A stretch of 64,000 bases of DNA, from positions 2,170,001-2,234,000 of the forward strand of contig OZ006987.1 of assembly GCA_963931055.1 (NCBI GenBank), in the 5' to 3' direction. The notes under the pieces were generated by a model. The model was not told where the DNA came from. It ran no database searches and was given only the letters and a program-made list of their open reading frames with translations. Shown in pieces: positions 33,817-41,537 of this stretch; the stretch's first letter is position 1, and the number at the start of each line of letters is the position of its first letter. The position numbers were made by a program, and so were the translations under genes. The DNA is from Coprenecus sp949297365 (GTDB taxonomy: Bacteria; Bacteroidota; Bacteroidia; Bacteroidales; UBA932).

Positions 33817-34783
33817 TTTTCTTTAGTTCTGTCTGTATATAAGTGTGGGCATTATCATCGGGAATGAGCGTGTCAAGCCACTGCTGAAGTGATGTTGACC
33901 CTCCAATTTCTCTGATCCCGTTCTCAAAATCGGTGCATACGCTGTCGGATATGCCGTAAATGACTTCTGCTTTCTTTCCGTATTCGACTATTCCTGACTT
34001 CTCGAATCCAACTTTCATATGGTATTGATTCTCAATAAGCATGTCTATGGTATTCCGGATATCCTTGTGGGTCTCATCGAGAAGTTTCTTAGCCGGATCT
34101 CCTGATGTGAGAGTGAGTTCACCTTCCGGTGAATCGAGTTTGTCGAGCAGGAACTGGAGAGCCTTATCCACTTCGTTTTCTTCGTTAGGTCTTTTAGCTC
34201 CGAATTTGAGTGTGACAGATTTCACCCTGTCCTGGCCTTTATCGATACGGCTGTGAACGATGTCCCATATAGTACCTTCACAGATGCGTTTCTCCGCTGT
34301 TACTTTCCAGCCGAGATTGGATAGATTATACTCCCGCGTGATATATTCTGTCAGCAATCTGATTACAAACTCTGATTTCGGGAAAATGTCTTTCTTGTAT
34401 TGTACGAGGATGGCATGGGATTCCGGACGAGTATCTATGATCACACGGCAATATGGATAATGCCCGACGCTTTCCTCTTCAGTTTTGTCTATAGGCATTA
34501 CATGTTTTGTCTTGTTATTGCGGATCTGGAGCATAATGATCCTTCCGTCAATTTGCACTATGGTGTTGTTATACGGCTCGGAGGTTTCTTCAGATTGGCG
34601 ATTTTTGTGTGTCGCATAGAGTTGGATTGATTTTACGGCTGTGTTTTTGTATTTGTCGTTTAAGTCTTTGCACAGTCTCTCGTTTAGATTGCTTGCTGTA
34701 AGGGTTGCCCCACTCTCGTCGGAGAATAGGTGCTTGTCTTTGGTTTGCTCAAAATGGTATTTATAAAAAAGGAAGTTGGCCAT
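33794..34783 (-). CDS. Unrecognised 329-residue protein
   Basis: Begins MANFLFYKYHFEQTKDKHLF and has no signal peptide or membrane segment. It looks like a mixed alpha/beta cytoplasmic protein with many charged residues; a helix near residues 235-270 (KKLLDETHKDIRNTIDMLI) is the most distinctive part. It heads the three-gene unit with 33148-33816 and 32721-33146 and has a TATCTTTG promoter element upstream. Placement in an accessory region with two unknown partners makes a defence or regulatory module possible, but nothing in the sequence proves it. Confidence 0.65.
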   Translation of the reverse strand: MANFLFYKYHFEQTKDKHLFSDESGATLTASNLNERLCKDLNDKYKNTAVKSIQLYATHKNRQSEETSEPYNNTIVQIDGRIIMLQIRNNKTKHVMPIDKTEEESVGHYPYCRVIIDTRPESHAILVQYKKDIFPKSEFVIRLLTEYITREYNLSNLGWKVTAEKRICEGTIWDIVHSRIDKGQDRVKSVTLKFGAKRPNEENEVDKALQFLLDKLDSPEGELTLTSGDPAKKLLDETHKDIRNTIDMLIENQYHMKVGFEKSGIVEYGKKAEVIYGISDSVCTDFENGIREIGGSTSLQQWLDTLIPDDNAHTYIQTELKKNGRRKSR

Positions 34784-34810
34784 GCTTCTTCTTTGGAATA
34801 GTTGATTTTA

Positions 34811-34818
34811 CAAAGATA
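34811..34818 (-). promoter_or_regulatory. -7 element for the 34783-32721 unit
   Basis: Minus strand TATCTTTG, 27 nt upstream of the ATG at 34783. The -33 region has ATTG rather than TTTG, at slightly long spacing. Confidence 0.5.
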
Positions 34819-34920
34819 GTAAATTACTATTGGGAGATGGCCAATTTGATATGATTTTTCAACAGATGTTCCTAAGTATTTGGACTCAGGTATTCTGAAC
34901 GGTAACAATTGATGTAGAAC

Positions 34921-36003
34921 TTACGGTATCTTCTTTATGCTTATTGGGATAAGGTCTAATTCTTCGATGAGTTCTGTTAACTTTTTATGGTGCTCCGGGG
35001 CGAAATATTCAAGGATGGGATATGTGTTGCTTTGTGGGATTGCCGGAGGGGTCTGTTCTGTGACTGTCCTGAGCAGTAGGTCAGCTATGTCGATATGGGA
35101 CTGGCGCTCTTCTTCTGTGGCGTTGCGCAGGAGATAGTCGGAAACTTTGACTGTCAGGCCGGGCAGCATCGGAAGTTTGGTTTGCCAAGTCTCGTAGCCG
35201 TCAATGTCGGGGAAAGCAATGACATCCCGGCCTGTGAGGACTTTGAGTTTGTCCCCGAGCTGGGTTTTGCCTCCGGTGGCGAGCCATACATAGGAGGGCA
35301 TGAGGGCAGCGCAGATTACGGCTGTCTTTTCGGATTCGACTAAGGCTACTTTTTTATCGGGGTATTCGGGAAGCAGGTGCTCTCCGAAGAGACATTGGGT
35401 GAGCTGCCAGTCATGAGGCAGGATGCCGCTGGCTTTGAGGATGGAGTGTACCCATGTGATACGGGACGGGGTGCTCTCGTCTTTGATGCGGTGGCCTGTG
35501 GCAGGGTCGTATTTCATTATCTTGCCGGTGCGGCAGTGGCCGTTACGGTCAATCTGAAAGAAGATGATGCTGCGGTTTTTGGTGACGCCGAGCCGGTATT
35601 CGGTGATGATTCCTTCGAGTACGAGCGGGTCGAGGATGGTGCTGAGGTAGGATGTAAGGGAACTGTGGATGTCGGGTCTTATGGACCGGCGGACATATTG
35701 CTCCGGGATGGTGCAGATCTTTACTGGCGGTGGATTCTTGGGAATCCGGTGTTCGGATTGTGTGGGGATGAAAGCACGCCTGTTGTCTGAATGATGTCGG
35801 TCCGGGTGATCTCGGAAATAGTCTGATGGGCTGTAGTGGTAGCCGCAGGAGGATTCGTGGTCGCAGCGGCCGACATTGTCGGCAAGAGGCTTACCGCTCT
35901 CGTCTATGTATAGGGTGAAACATCGTTTGTGGCCGCAGGAAGGGCAGGTGTACCTGGTCTGCACACCTGCGTATGGCTGTAATCTATATGTGTGTCGCTT
36001 CAT
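34921..36003 (-). CDS. Primase-like protein with zinc ribbon (DUF6371-type)
   Basis: A 360-residue protein with an N-terminal zinc ribbon (CPSCGHKRCF, later CDHESSCGYHY, residues ~15-55) and a Toprim-like core (KVALVESEKTAVICA about residue 210, and GRDVIAFPDIDGYETW ~245, with the acidic residues expected of Toprim). This fits the primases of Bacteroidales mobilizable elements. The ATG at 36003 is preferred to 36039 because known relatives begin close to this point. It overlaps the RecA-fold ATPase gene and probably works with it in element replication. Confidence 0.82.
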   Translation of the reverse strand: MKRHTYRLQPYAGVQTRYTCPSCGHKRCFTLYIDESGKPLADNVGRCDHESSCGYHYSPSDYFRDHPDRHHSDNRRAFIPTQSEHRIPKNPPPVKICTIPEQYVRRSIRPDIHSSLTSYLSTILDPLVLEGIITEYRLGVTKNRSIIFFQIDRNGHCRTGKIMKYDPATGHRIKDESTPSRITWVHSILKASGILPHDWQLTQCLFGEHLLPEYPDKKVALVESEKTAVICAALMPSYVWLATGGKTQLGDKLKVLTGRDVIAFPDIDGYETWQTKLPMLPGLTVKVSDYLLRNATEEERQSHIDIADLLLRTVTEQTPPAIPQSNTYPILEYFAPEHHKKLTELIEELDLIPISIKKIP

Positions 36004-37057
36004 TGTCCTGGGGTGTTTGTCCAGTGTCCGTCTGTCCATCGGGTATGGTGTCTTGCGGGACAGTGGACAGGGATGCTGAGTTACGTTTGATGATGTTGTT
36101 TACTGTGGATTTGCTGAGGCCTACTTCTTCTGCAATCTTGCGGCAGCTGAGTCCTTGCTTGCTTAGTTCGAGGATACGGATTTCGGATTCGTCTGCCTGG
36201 GATGGTTCGCGGTGCCGGAGGTGTTCTTCTTCTGTGGCGTATTCTCTGAAGTTGAATTTCAGGAATCCGTGTTCTTTTTCGATTTCGTAGACGAGGACAT
36301 TGGATGCGTCGTATTTGAAGGCTCCGGCCCGGACTTTTACTTGCTTGATGTAGCGCAGCCGGTTGTCTTTCGCGCTCATTCCTATGGCGAATACGGAGTC
36401 GAAGAAGTTGTATAGTTTCTTGCTGCCGGCAAGGTGGTTCTGGGTGATGGGGCTGGACAGGTCACGCTTCGGGGTGTGCGCTATGATGAGAAGTGAAAGT
36501 CCTCGTTTCTTCTTTAGGGCCATGAGTTTCATCATCAGGATTCCGGCATCGACGCTTTTGTCTGAACTGTTACATAGGTAGGTGAGGTTGTCAATGATGA
36601 TGGTACGGCAATCGAGTCGCTGCGCGGCGGTCTCGATGTCATCGATTATGTGCTGCTCGTATCCTTCGGCTCCGATTGAATATGGGTTGATCTCAGCTCT
36701 GTAGAGGGATTCTGGGAACAGATGCCGTTCTCCTGATTCGGGGTTGCAGTAGCGGAGCTGAAACTGTTTGTCGGATAGTTCGCAGTCAACATAGAGGACA
36801 TTGCGTGTGCGAGCTATCTGGTCTGCCATCTGGACGGCAAAGATGGATTTTCCGAGGTTGGAGTCGGCGAAGAGGCAGCATACTTCTCCTTCGTACCAGA
36901 GTTCGAGGTAGAGTTGTTCGGGGTCGGGGCGTGTTGAGGCATCGGTGACGGCCTGATTGGCTGTCTTGATGCTGAGGATGCCGATTTCGACGGCCTTCCC
37001 CGGAGAGAAGGCATTGTCGATTTCGGTGGTTATCTGTTTTATGATCTCGTCGTTCAT
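35984..37057 (-). CDS. RecA-fold replicative ATPase (RepA/DnaB-like)
   Basis: A 357-residue AAA/RecA-type ATPase. The Walker A is atypical in its first positions, ADSNLGKS (about residue 60), followed by a Walker B-like TIIIDNLTYL (~140) and an IAHTPKR segment (~190) resembling RepA-type hexameric helicases. The C-terminal ~50 residues contain an HTH (ILELSKQGLSCRKIAEEVGL). The ATG at 37057 overlaps the preceding stop as ATGA. Together with the primase it forms the element's replication module. Confidence 0.8.
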   Translation of the reverse strand: MNDEIIKQITTEIDNAFSPGKAVEIGILSIKTANQAVTDASTRPDPEQLYLELWYEGEVCCLFADSNLGKSIFAVQMADQIARTRNVLYVDCELSDKQFQLRYCNPESGERHLFPESLYRAEINPYSIGAEGYEQHIIDDIETAAQRLDCRTIIIDNLTYLCNSSDKSVDAGILMMKLMALKKKRGLSLLIIAHTPKRDLSSPITQNHLAGSKKLYNFFDSVFAIGMSAKDNRLRYIKQVKVRAGAFKYDASNVLVYEIEKEHGFLKFNFREYATEEEHLRHREPSQADESEIRILELSKQGLSCRKIAEEVGLSKSTVNNIIKRNSASLSTVPQDTIPDGQTDTGQTPQDNEATHI

Positions 37058-37257
37058 TTCTGTTTGGAGTTTTGTTGTTGGTCCCATTCTATCAGTCTGG
37101 ATATCTGCTCGTCAGTGAGGTCGTCGAGGCTGATGATTTTGCGACGCAGCAGTTCGGCCTGTATGCTGGGTAGCTGCCTGAGGACGCTTCCGGTAGGGTT
37201 GTTTATGTCGACCGCAATCTGTATGAAGATTTCCCCAATCTGCGTAGGCTGGCTCAT
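37054..37257 (-). CDS. Small conserved-position protein between HTH and ATPase genes
   Basis: A 67-residue protein (MSQPTQIGEIFIQIAVDINN…) coupled at both ends by ATGA overlaps with its neighbours. The start at 37257 is chosen for that overlap; a longer frame would begin with a basic, low-complexity stretch encoded inside the HTH gene. No domain recognised. Confidence 0.65.
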   Translation of the reverse strand: MSQPTQIGEIFIQIAVDINNPTGSVLRQLPSIQAELLRRKIISLDDLTDEQISRLIEWDQQQNSKQK

Positions 37258-37616
37258 CGTCTGTTTCTGTTTATGCGGTTGATGTGTTCTGCTGCCTCGG
37301 CGTCGATTTCGTCTTTTGTCTTTATCCTGCCGCCGGAGAGCCACTGGTCAATCTCGCTGCGGAGGAAACGCAGTTTCTTGCCGTCTTTGTGTACTGGGAT
37401 GCGGTTCTGGCAAACCCAGTCGTAGATGGTGGATCTGGCGGGGCGGTCAGGGTGGTATGCCCTGAGTTGGTCGATGTTCATCCATTGGTCGGCATTCTCT
37501 GCCGGTGTCCGGTGGATAAGGGTGTTTATCAGGTCTTTGAGTCCTGATACTTCTTCTTTGAGGTCGCTTACTGCCTGCGGCAGCTGCTCGAATGTGATTT
37601 TTTCAGTAGAAGTCAT
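37254..37616 (-). CDS. Excisionase-like helix-turn-helix protein
   Basis: A 120-residue protein with an N-terminal coiled-coil-like helix (~8-36) and a MerR/excisionase-type winged HTH (RSTIYDWVCQNRIPVHKDGK, about residues 64-83, then LRFLRSEIDQWLSG). Such proteins direct excision or regulate int in Bacteroidales elements. It starts the ATGA-coupled chain HTH - small ORF - ATPase. Confidence 0.8.
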   Translation of the reverse strand: MTSTEKITFEQLPQAVSDLKEEVSGLKDLINTLIHRTPAENADQWMNIDQLRAYHPDRPARSTIYDWVCQNRIPVHKDGKKLRFLRSEIDQWLSGGRIKTKDEIDAEAAEHINRINRNRR

Positions 37617-37667
37617 TGATTCGTTTTTTTTAATTGTTGAACAATGGCTTCTTTCCCGGTGCGCACT

Positions 37668-37704
37668 GAAAAAGATTGCCGTGACTCGGTCATCGAATCA
37701 CGGC
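37668..37704 (-). terminator. Terminator upstream of the HTH gene, downstream of the DUF3800 gene
   Basis: On the minus strand GCCGTGA (37698-37704) pairs with TCACGGC (37678-37684), followed by AATCTTTTT. It would stop transcription coming from the DUF3800 gene before the replication module. Confidence 0.65.
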
Positions 37705-37783
37705 ACAAATATCTACGGTTTTTTGGGGTGCGTTCCTAGACTCTAATTGGAGTCTATGTTGTTTTTTCTGGAAAGTTTTATTG

Positions 37784-38680
37784 TTATTTAGTGTGGCTTT
37801 GGCAAATTTCGCATTGGCAAGAAGGATCTGTGAAATGTCTAACACCAACCATTGCTCCTCGATAAGTGTCAAATCTAGGTCTGATTCTATTGAATAAATC
37901 AGTTTCGCCATTCTCAAAATAACGTCTTAATGCAAAGGAACACAGGTCAGCGATTTGAACCATACCTGTCAATTCTGAATTAACATAAAGAGGAGTCTCG
38001 ATAATATGCTTAATAGATGTCCAAAGTGTACCCTGTTTGTGGAATCGTTTCATCAATTTTGTGTGCTTTCTTGATACTGTGTCATTATTATCATGGATAA
38101 GCAGTCCGTATGTAGATTCGTTTGCATGTGAAAGATTTGCAAGATAATGCTCGAATCTTGAAACAATCTGTTCAAAAGCCTGTTCGTCTGTACTGAGTTT
38201 GGATTTAGCCGGATCAAAGAAAACCTTATCGATACATTCAGCAAAAATGCGGGCATTTTTCCAACGGCCAATCTGATCCGCTATCTCTTCAATGAAAGCT
38301 AATCTTTCATTATATGTTAAATGTATATATGCCTCTGTCTGTTTGTAGTTCTTTTTTAACTGCTTAAGAGCCTTTGAGTTATTCTGCTTTTTAACTCTAA
38401 AGATTTCCGCCTTTCTCTGTTTTAAGACTTCGCTGCGTCTGTCTTCGTAACTCAGTTGTTCAAATCCTGGAATCTTTGATTGCTCAAAATATGAACGAAT
38501 AATCCAACCTGTATGAATTTCAGTTTCAGATAAACCATACTTAGCTTTTATCTTGTAAATTGCAATATCGTATTTCCTCCAGTCTTTCACAGGAATTGAG
38601 ATACCACAAAGTACATAATGCGACGTGTTTCCAGGAACTTGAGGTGTGCCAGATTCATCAATGTAGCAGAAGTAGACCAT
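37784..38680 (-). CDS. DUF3800 domain protein
   Basis: A 298-residue protein of the DUF3800 family, an RNase H-like fold found in phages, plasmids and defence islands. The N-terminal FCYIDESGTPQ strand (residues 4-14) has the family's first acidic pair, and the C-terminal MVQIADLCSFALRRYFENGE (about 240-260) has the second. Nuclease activity is suspected for the family but not demonstrated here. It ends with CQCEICQSHTK, which is cysteine-rich. Codon use is AT-rich. It has its own strong promoter and terminator, so it is an independent unit next to the integrase. Confidence 0.8.
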   Translation of the reverse strand: MVYFCYIDESGTPQVPGNTSHYVLCGISIPVKDWRKYDIAIYKIKAKYGLSETEIHTGWIIRSYFEQSKIPGFEQLSYEDRRSEVLKQRKAEIFRVKKQNNSKALKQLKKNYKQTEAYIHLTYNERLAFIEEIADQIGRWKNARIFAECIDKVFFDPAKSKLSTDEQAFEQIVSRFEHYLANLSHANESTYGLLIHDNNDTVSRKHTKLMKRFHKQGTLWTSIKHIIETPLYVNSELTGMVQIADLCSFALRRYFENGETDLFNRIRPRFDTYRGAMVGVRHFTDPSCQCEICQSHTK

Positions 38681-38771
38681 ATTGTAGTGACTTTAAGGCA
38701 AAAAAAAAGCGACTAGTATCAAGGCCAAAGCCTATGATTGAGACGCTTGGCGACTCCTCCTAGACGCATTG

Positions 38772-38802
38772 CAAAGATATGTATTATTTTTTATTCTACA
38801 AA
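38772..38802 (-). promoter_or_regulatory. Promoter of the DUF3800 gene
   Basis: Minus strand TTTG (38799-38802), 19-nt spacer, TATCTTTG (38772-38779): exact Bacteroidota consensus. It is separated from the ATG at 38680 by ~90 nt that contain a GC-rich stretch near 38728-38766 able to form a hairpin. Confidence 0.75.
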
Positions 38803-38813
38803 TTTTTTAATAT

Positions 38814-39995
38814 TTAAAGTTTGGGAATTAGATTGACTGCTTTGCGCTTGCTTTCGTCTACTATCTTGGCGTATACTTGGGTGGTACGGATGTTGGCGTG
38901 ACCGAGCAGTTTGGAGACGGTGTACAGGTCAGCTCCGTATGTAAGGGTGAGGGTGGCGAAGCTGTGACGGGCAACGTGAAAGGTCACGTGCTTGGATATG
39001 CCGGCTTTTTTGATGAGGGTGCGGAGACGGACATCGGCATTGTTGACCTGATCGGGCAGTTTGTAGAAGATGCGGTTTTCGGGCAGGTTACCTTCCCGTT
39101 CCGGGAGCCATTTCAGGGCATTGTCCGAGAGCGGGATGGTGATGCTTTTCCCGGTTTTCTGCATGGTGGTTTCTATCTGGGCATAGCCATTCTGGCTGAC
39201 TGTTATCTCTTTCCAGGTGAGTTTGCTGACATCGGAGTATCTGAGGCCGCTGAAGCAGCAGAACAGGAATGCCGATTTGATGTCGTTGTCGGGTTTATAT
39301 TCGGTTTCGATTATTTTCTGGATTTCCTCGAGGGTCAGGTAGCAGCGGGTTTTCTGTTCGGAGTGGGGTTTGAGTTTCCGGTCGATGTCTTTCCCCGGGT
39401 TCTTGATGATGATTCCGTCTCTTTCAGCTTTGTTCAGGGCTACCATAATTCTGGCGAAGAGGGCTTCTTTGTAGACATTGCTGAGAGGCTTTGGCTTGCG
39501 GCCCTTGTCTTTCGCCGCTTTGTCAAAGTCCCGGATGTCAGAATTGAGGTACTCTATGAAACCTATGAGGAAGTCTTTGTCTATATGATTGAATGTGATG
39601 TTTTTTCCTTTGTAGCCGGTTATCCGTTTGATGGCGCTGCGCATCAGAACGGCACAGGAGTTCTGGCCATTGGCATCATATTCGGCAGCCATCTCCTCGC
39701 AGTAGGTGATGAAGTTGAGTTTCCTGCTGCGGTTTCTGTCCTTGAATCCGTATTCTCCGTTTTGGATGTCGATGATGTATTGGGCTTTGATTGCGTTTGC
39801 GAGTCTCAACTGCTCTCTGTTCCACAGTTTGTTCTCGCGGCTGGTCTCGGGTCTGAGGTAGAGGCTGAGGAATTTGTATTCACGGATGCCGTTTACATAG
39901 CAGTCAAGGTAGATGGACTGGTTTCCGTCCTTGAGGGCTTTGTACCGCAATTTTACAGGTTCCTTTAAATTGTTGTCGTCTTTGGTTGTATTCAT
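38814..39995 (-). CDS. int: Tyrosine integrase of the element
   Basis: A 393-residue tyrosine recombinase with an N-terminal arm-binding region (residues ~1-80), a SAM-like core-binding domain (~100-190) and a catalytic domain. The active residues are visible: Arg in FSGLRYSDVSKL (~246), HVARH (~340), the later LGHANIRTTQVY with His and the Tyr nucleophile (~375). Domain order and length match integrases of Bacteroidales integrative elements. It is 290 bp from the right attachment repeat. Start at ATG 39995; an upstream TTG (40001) is unlikely. Catalytic residues are all present, so the enzyme may be active. Confidence 0.93.
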   Translation of the reverse strand: MNTTKDDNNLKEPVKLRYKALKDGNQSIYLDCYVNGIREYKFLSLYLRPETSRENKLWNREQLRLANAIKAQYIIDIQNGEYGFKDRNRSRKLNFITYCEEMAAEYDANGQNSCAVLMRSAIKRITGYKGKNITFNHIDKDFLIGFIEYLNSDIRDFDKAAKDKGRKPKPLSNVYKEALFARIMVALNKAERDGIIIKNPGKDIDRKLKPHSEQKTRCYLTLEEIQKIIETEYKPDNDIKSAFLFCCFSGLRYSDVSKLTWKEITVSQNGYAQIETTMQKTGKSITIPLSDNALKWLPEREGNLPENRIFYKLPDQVNNADVRLRTLIKKAGISKHVTFHVARHSFATLTLTYGADLYTVSKLLGHANIRTTQVYAKIVDESKRKAVNLIPKL

Positions 39996-40140
39996 TATCA
40001 ATCATATAGTTCCGAAAGCAAATATAAGAAAAAATAACTAAATGGACAATAGAGTAACAAATGTTGAAAATAATGAGTAATGATTTGTTACAAAATAGCA
40101 ATTTTATATGCATAAATTGGGGATTTTACATATTTCTTGG

Positions 40141-40162
40141 AGTAACAAACTGGTAACAAAAT
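40141..40162. repeat. Putative integrase arm-type site, right end
   Basis: A 22-bp sequence starting AGTAACAAAC that matches 11838-11859 with one mismatch and the same orientation, 123 bp inside the right attachment repeat. Confidence 0.5.
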
Positions 40163-40216
40163 ATGTCTGAAAATGCGTAAAAAACGATAGAATATTAGAA
40201 CTGTTAGGAAAAGAAA

Positions 40217-40258
40217 AATCCACTGATATTTATGATTATCAGTGGATTGTGTTATTTT
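40217..40258 (-). terminator. Strong terminator just inside the right end
   Basis: Perfect 12-bp arms AATCCACTGATA / TATCAGTGGATT with an 8-nt loop, followed on the minus strand by TTTTTCTTTTCC. It would stop adk read-through transcripts immediately after the obg stub, insulating the element. A shorter T-run (GTTATTTTTG) lies on the plus side. Confidence 0.8.
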
Positions 40259-40316
40259 TGCTTCTTGTTGTTTTGACGGACAATTTCACGTAGTCTATAA
40301 AATTGCTGCCTGGCAT
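40239..40316 (-). pseudogene. obg 5' stub left by integration
   Basis: ATG at 40314-40316, 6 bp after the adk stop, opens MPGSNFIDYVK, nearly the same as the first 11 residues of the intact obg (MPDSNFIDYVK), then runs into element sequence and stops at 40239-40241 after 25 codons. This is the original obg start region. Confidence 0.9.
40285..40316. repeat. Right attachment site (adk-proximal)
   Basis: Begins TTCACGTAGTCTAT and ends CTGGCAT; 30 of 32 bases match the left copy at 11751-11782. Confidence 0.85.
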
Positions 40317-40322
40317 GGATGG

Positions 40323-40892
40323 TTATTCGTCAAGGATGCGGGAGATGTTGGCGAATACGTTCCCGATGGTGTCATTGCCCTCTATCTCGCGGTAGTTGCC
40401 CTTGCCCTTGTAGTAGGAGATAAGCGGCTCTGTCTTTTGGTGATATGTGGCGATACGGTGCTCGATGGTGGCCCGGTCCATGTCGTCCTTGCGGTTCTCT
40501 ATCATGGCTCTGTGAAGGATGCGGTCGTACACCAGCTTGTCCTCCAGTGTAAGTGAGATGACGGCGTCTACTTTTCCGCCGAACTCTTCCAGCATGCTGT
40601 CCAGGGTCTCGGCCTGGGCGATGGTGCGGGGAAATCCGTCGAAGAGAAAGCCCTTGATGTGGGGATTGTCGGTGATCTTCCTGCGGATCATGCCTACGAC
40701 TACTTCATCGGGGACCAGGTCGCCCTTGTCGATAAGCTCAGCCGCTTTCTTTCCGAGTTCGGTGCCGGCCTCGATCTCATGACGGAGAAGGTCGCCGGTG
40801 GAAATGTGAAGGTAATGGTATCTGTCCACTATCTGTTTGGCCTGGGTGCCTTTGCCTGCCCCCGGAGGGCCGAATAGGATATAATATCTCAT
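40323..40892 (-). CDS. adk: Adenylate kinase
   Basis: A 189-residue nucleoside monophosphate kinase (ATP + AMP to 2 ADP). P-loop GPPGAGKGTQ at residues 7-16; AMP-binding STGDLLR (~31) and GFPRTIAQ (~85). The short lid (KLVYDRILHRAM region) lacks the zinc-finger cysteines, as is typical of the short form. It directly precedes the obg stub, indicating an ancestral adk-obg operon. Confidence 0.96.
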   Translation of the reverse strand: MRYYILFGPPGAGKGTQAKQIVDRYHYLHISTGDLLRHEIEAGTELGKKAAELIDKGDLVPDEVVVGMIRRKITDNPHIKGFLFDGFPRTIAQAETLDSMLEEFGGKVDAVISLTLEDKLVYDRILHRAMIENRKDDMDRATIEHRIATYHQKTEPLISYYKGKGNYREIEGNDTIGNVFANISRILDE

Positions 40893-40920
40893 GGTATTGA
40901 TATGTTTGTAATACAGTTAG

Positions 40921-41457
40921 TTATTCGACGATATAGATGTCCTGGAGCTGGCGTCCGAGCTGGTCATAGTCAAGTCCATAGCCGACGATGAACTCATTGC
41001 CTATCTCCATGGCGTGGTAGTCTATCCTGACATTGCCCTTGTAGGCGCCGGGCTTGAGGAACAGGGTGCAGACCTTGATGTCGGCCACGCCCATGTCCTG
41101 CAGCAGGGCATACATGTCCGTGATGGTCTTGCCGGTGTCCACGATGTCCTCGACGATGATGACGCGCCGGCCTTTCAGGCTGTCCGATAGTCCGATGAGC
41201 TGCTTGACCTGGCCGGTGGACGATGTGCCGCAGTATGACGCCATCTTGACGAAGGACAGCTCCGACAGGAAGTCTATGTATTTCATCAGCGAGGCCGTGA
41301 ACATGAACGAGCCGTTGAGCACGCTCAGGAATACCGGTATGTCGCCGTCAGCGTAGTCATGGTTCAACTGCTGGGCTGTCTTTCTGACGGCCTCCTCTAT
41401 CTTCTCATTGGGAATGAAAAGCTTGAAATACTTGTCGTGAAGTTTTATTCTGTCCAT
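40921..41457 (-). CDS. hpt: Hypoxanthine phosphoribosyltransferase
   Basis: A 178-residue type I phosphoribosyltransferase for purine salvage (hypoxanthine/guanine + PRPP). The PRPP motif VIIVEDIVDTGKT is at about residues 96-108. The start is ATG 41457 (MDRIKLHDKYFK); the ORF extends six codons further but without a better start. A minus-strand TACTTTTG element just upstream (41462-41469) is too close to serve as a normal promoter of this start unless the transcript is nearly leaderless. Followed by adk after 28 bp. Confidence 0.93.
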   Translation of the reverse strand: MDRIKLHDKYFKLFIPNEKIEEAVRKTAQQLNHDYADGDIPVFLSVLNGSFMFTASLMKYIDFLSELSFVKMASYCGTSSTGQVKQLIGLSDSLKGRRVIIVEDIVDTGKTITDMYALLQDMGVADIKVCTLFLKPGAYKGNVRIDYHAMEIGNEFIVGYGLDYDQLGRQLQDIYIVE

Positions 41458-41503
41458 AACGCAAAAGTAAGGCAAAAAAAGCAGAAATAAAGTTTTTTTA
41501 GAT

Positions 41504-41511
41504 TAAATTTG
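41504..41511 (+). promoter_or_regulatory. Possible -7 element of purE
   Basis: TAAATTTG matches TAnnTTTG, 26 nt before the purE ATG at 41538. No clear -33 element. Confidence 0.45.
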
Positions 41512-41537
41512 CCGTAAACAATGTAAATCAGTGTAAG

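Larger units (their letters stand above)
11751..40316. mobile_element. 28.6-kb integrative element inserted at the 5' end of obg
   Basis: Boundaries are the 32-bp direct repeats 11751-11782 and 40285-40316 (30 of 32 identical), both corresponding to the first codons of obg. The right copy continues into a stub of obg immediately after adk, exactly where obg would be without the insertion. The element encodes its own tyrosine integrase next to the right end, an excisionase-like HTH protein, a RecA-fold ATPase and a primase, plus cargo: an HxS peptide cluster, a phage-like lysis/surface cassette, a CoiA-like nuclease gene and three insertion sequences. No relaxase, coupling protein or type IV secretion genes were recognised. 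Base composition is uneven, from very AT-rich (HxS cluster) to very GC-rich (20296-21930). Confidence 0.85.

Noticed and set aside
32721..34783. Relaxase or mobilisation protein among the unassigned genes
   Set aside because: I looked for histidine-triad or tyrosine relaxase motifs in these three proteins and in the rest of the element and found none convincing.
38877..39968. 363-codon plus-strand frame opposite the integrase
   Set aside because: The minus strand encodes an integrase with all catalytic residues; the plus frame is its antisense shadow.
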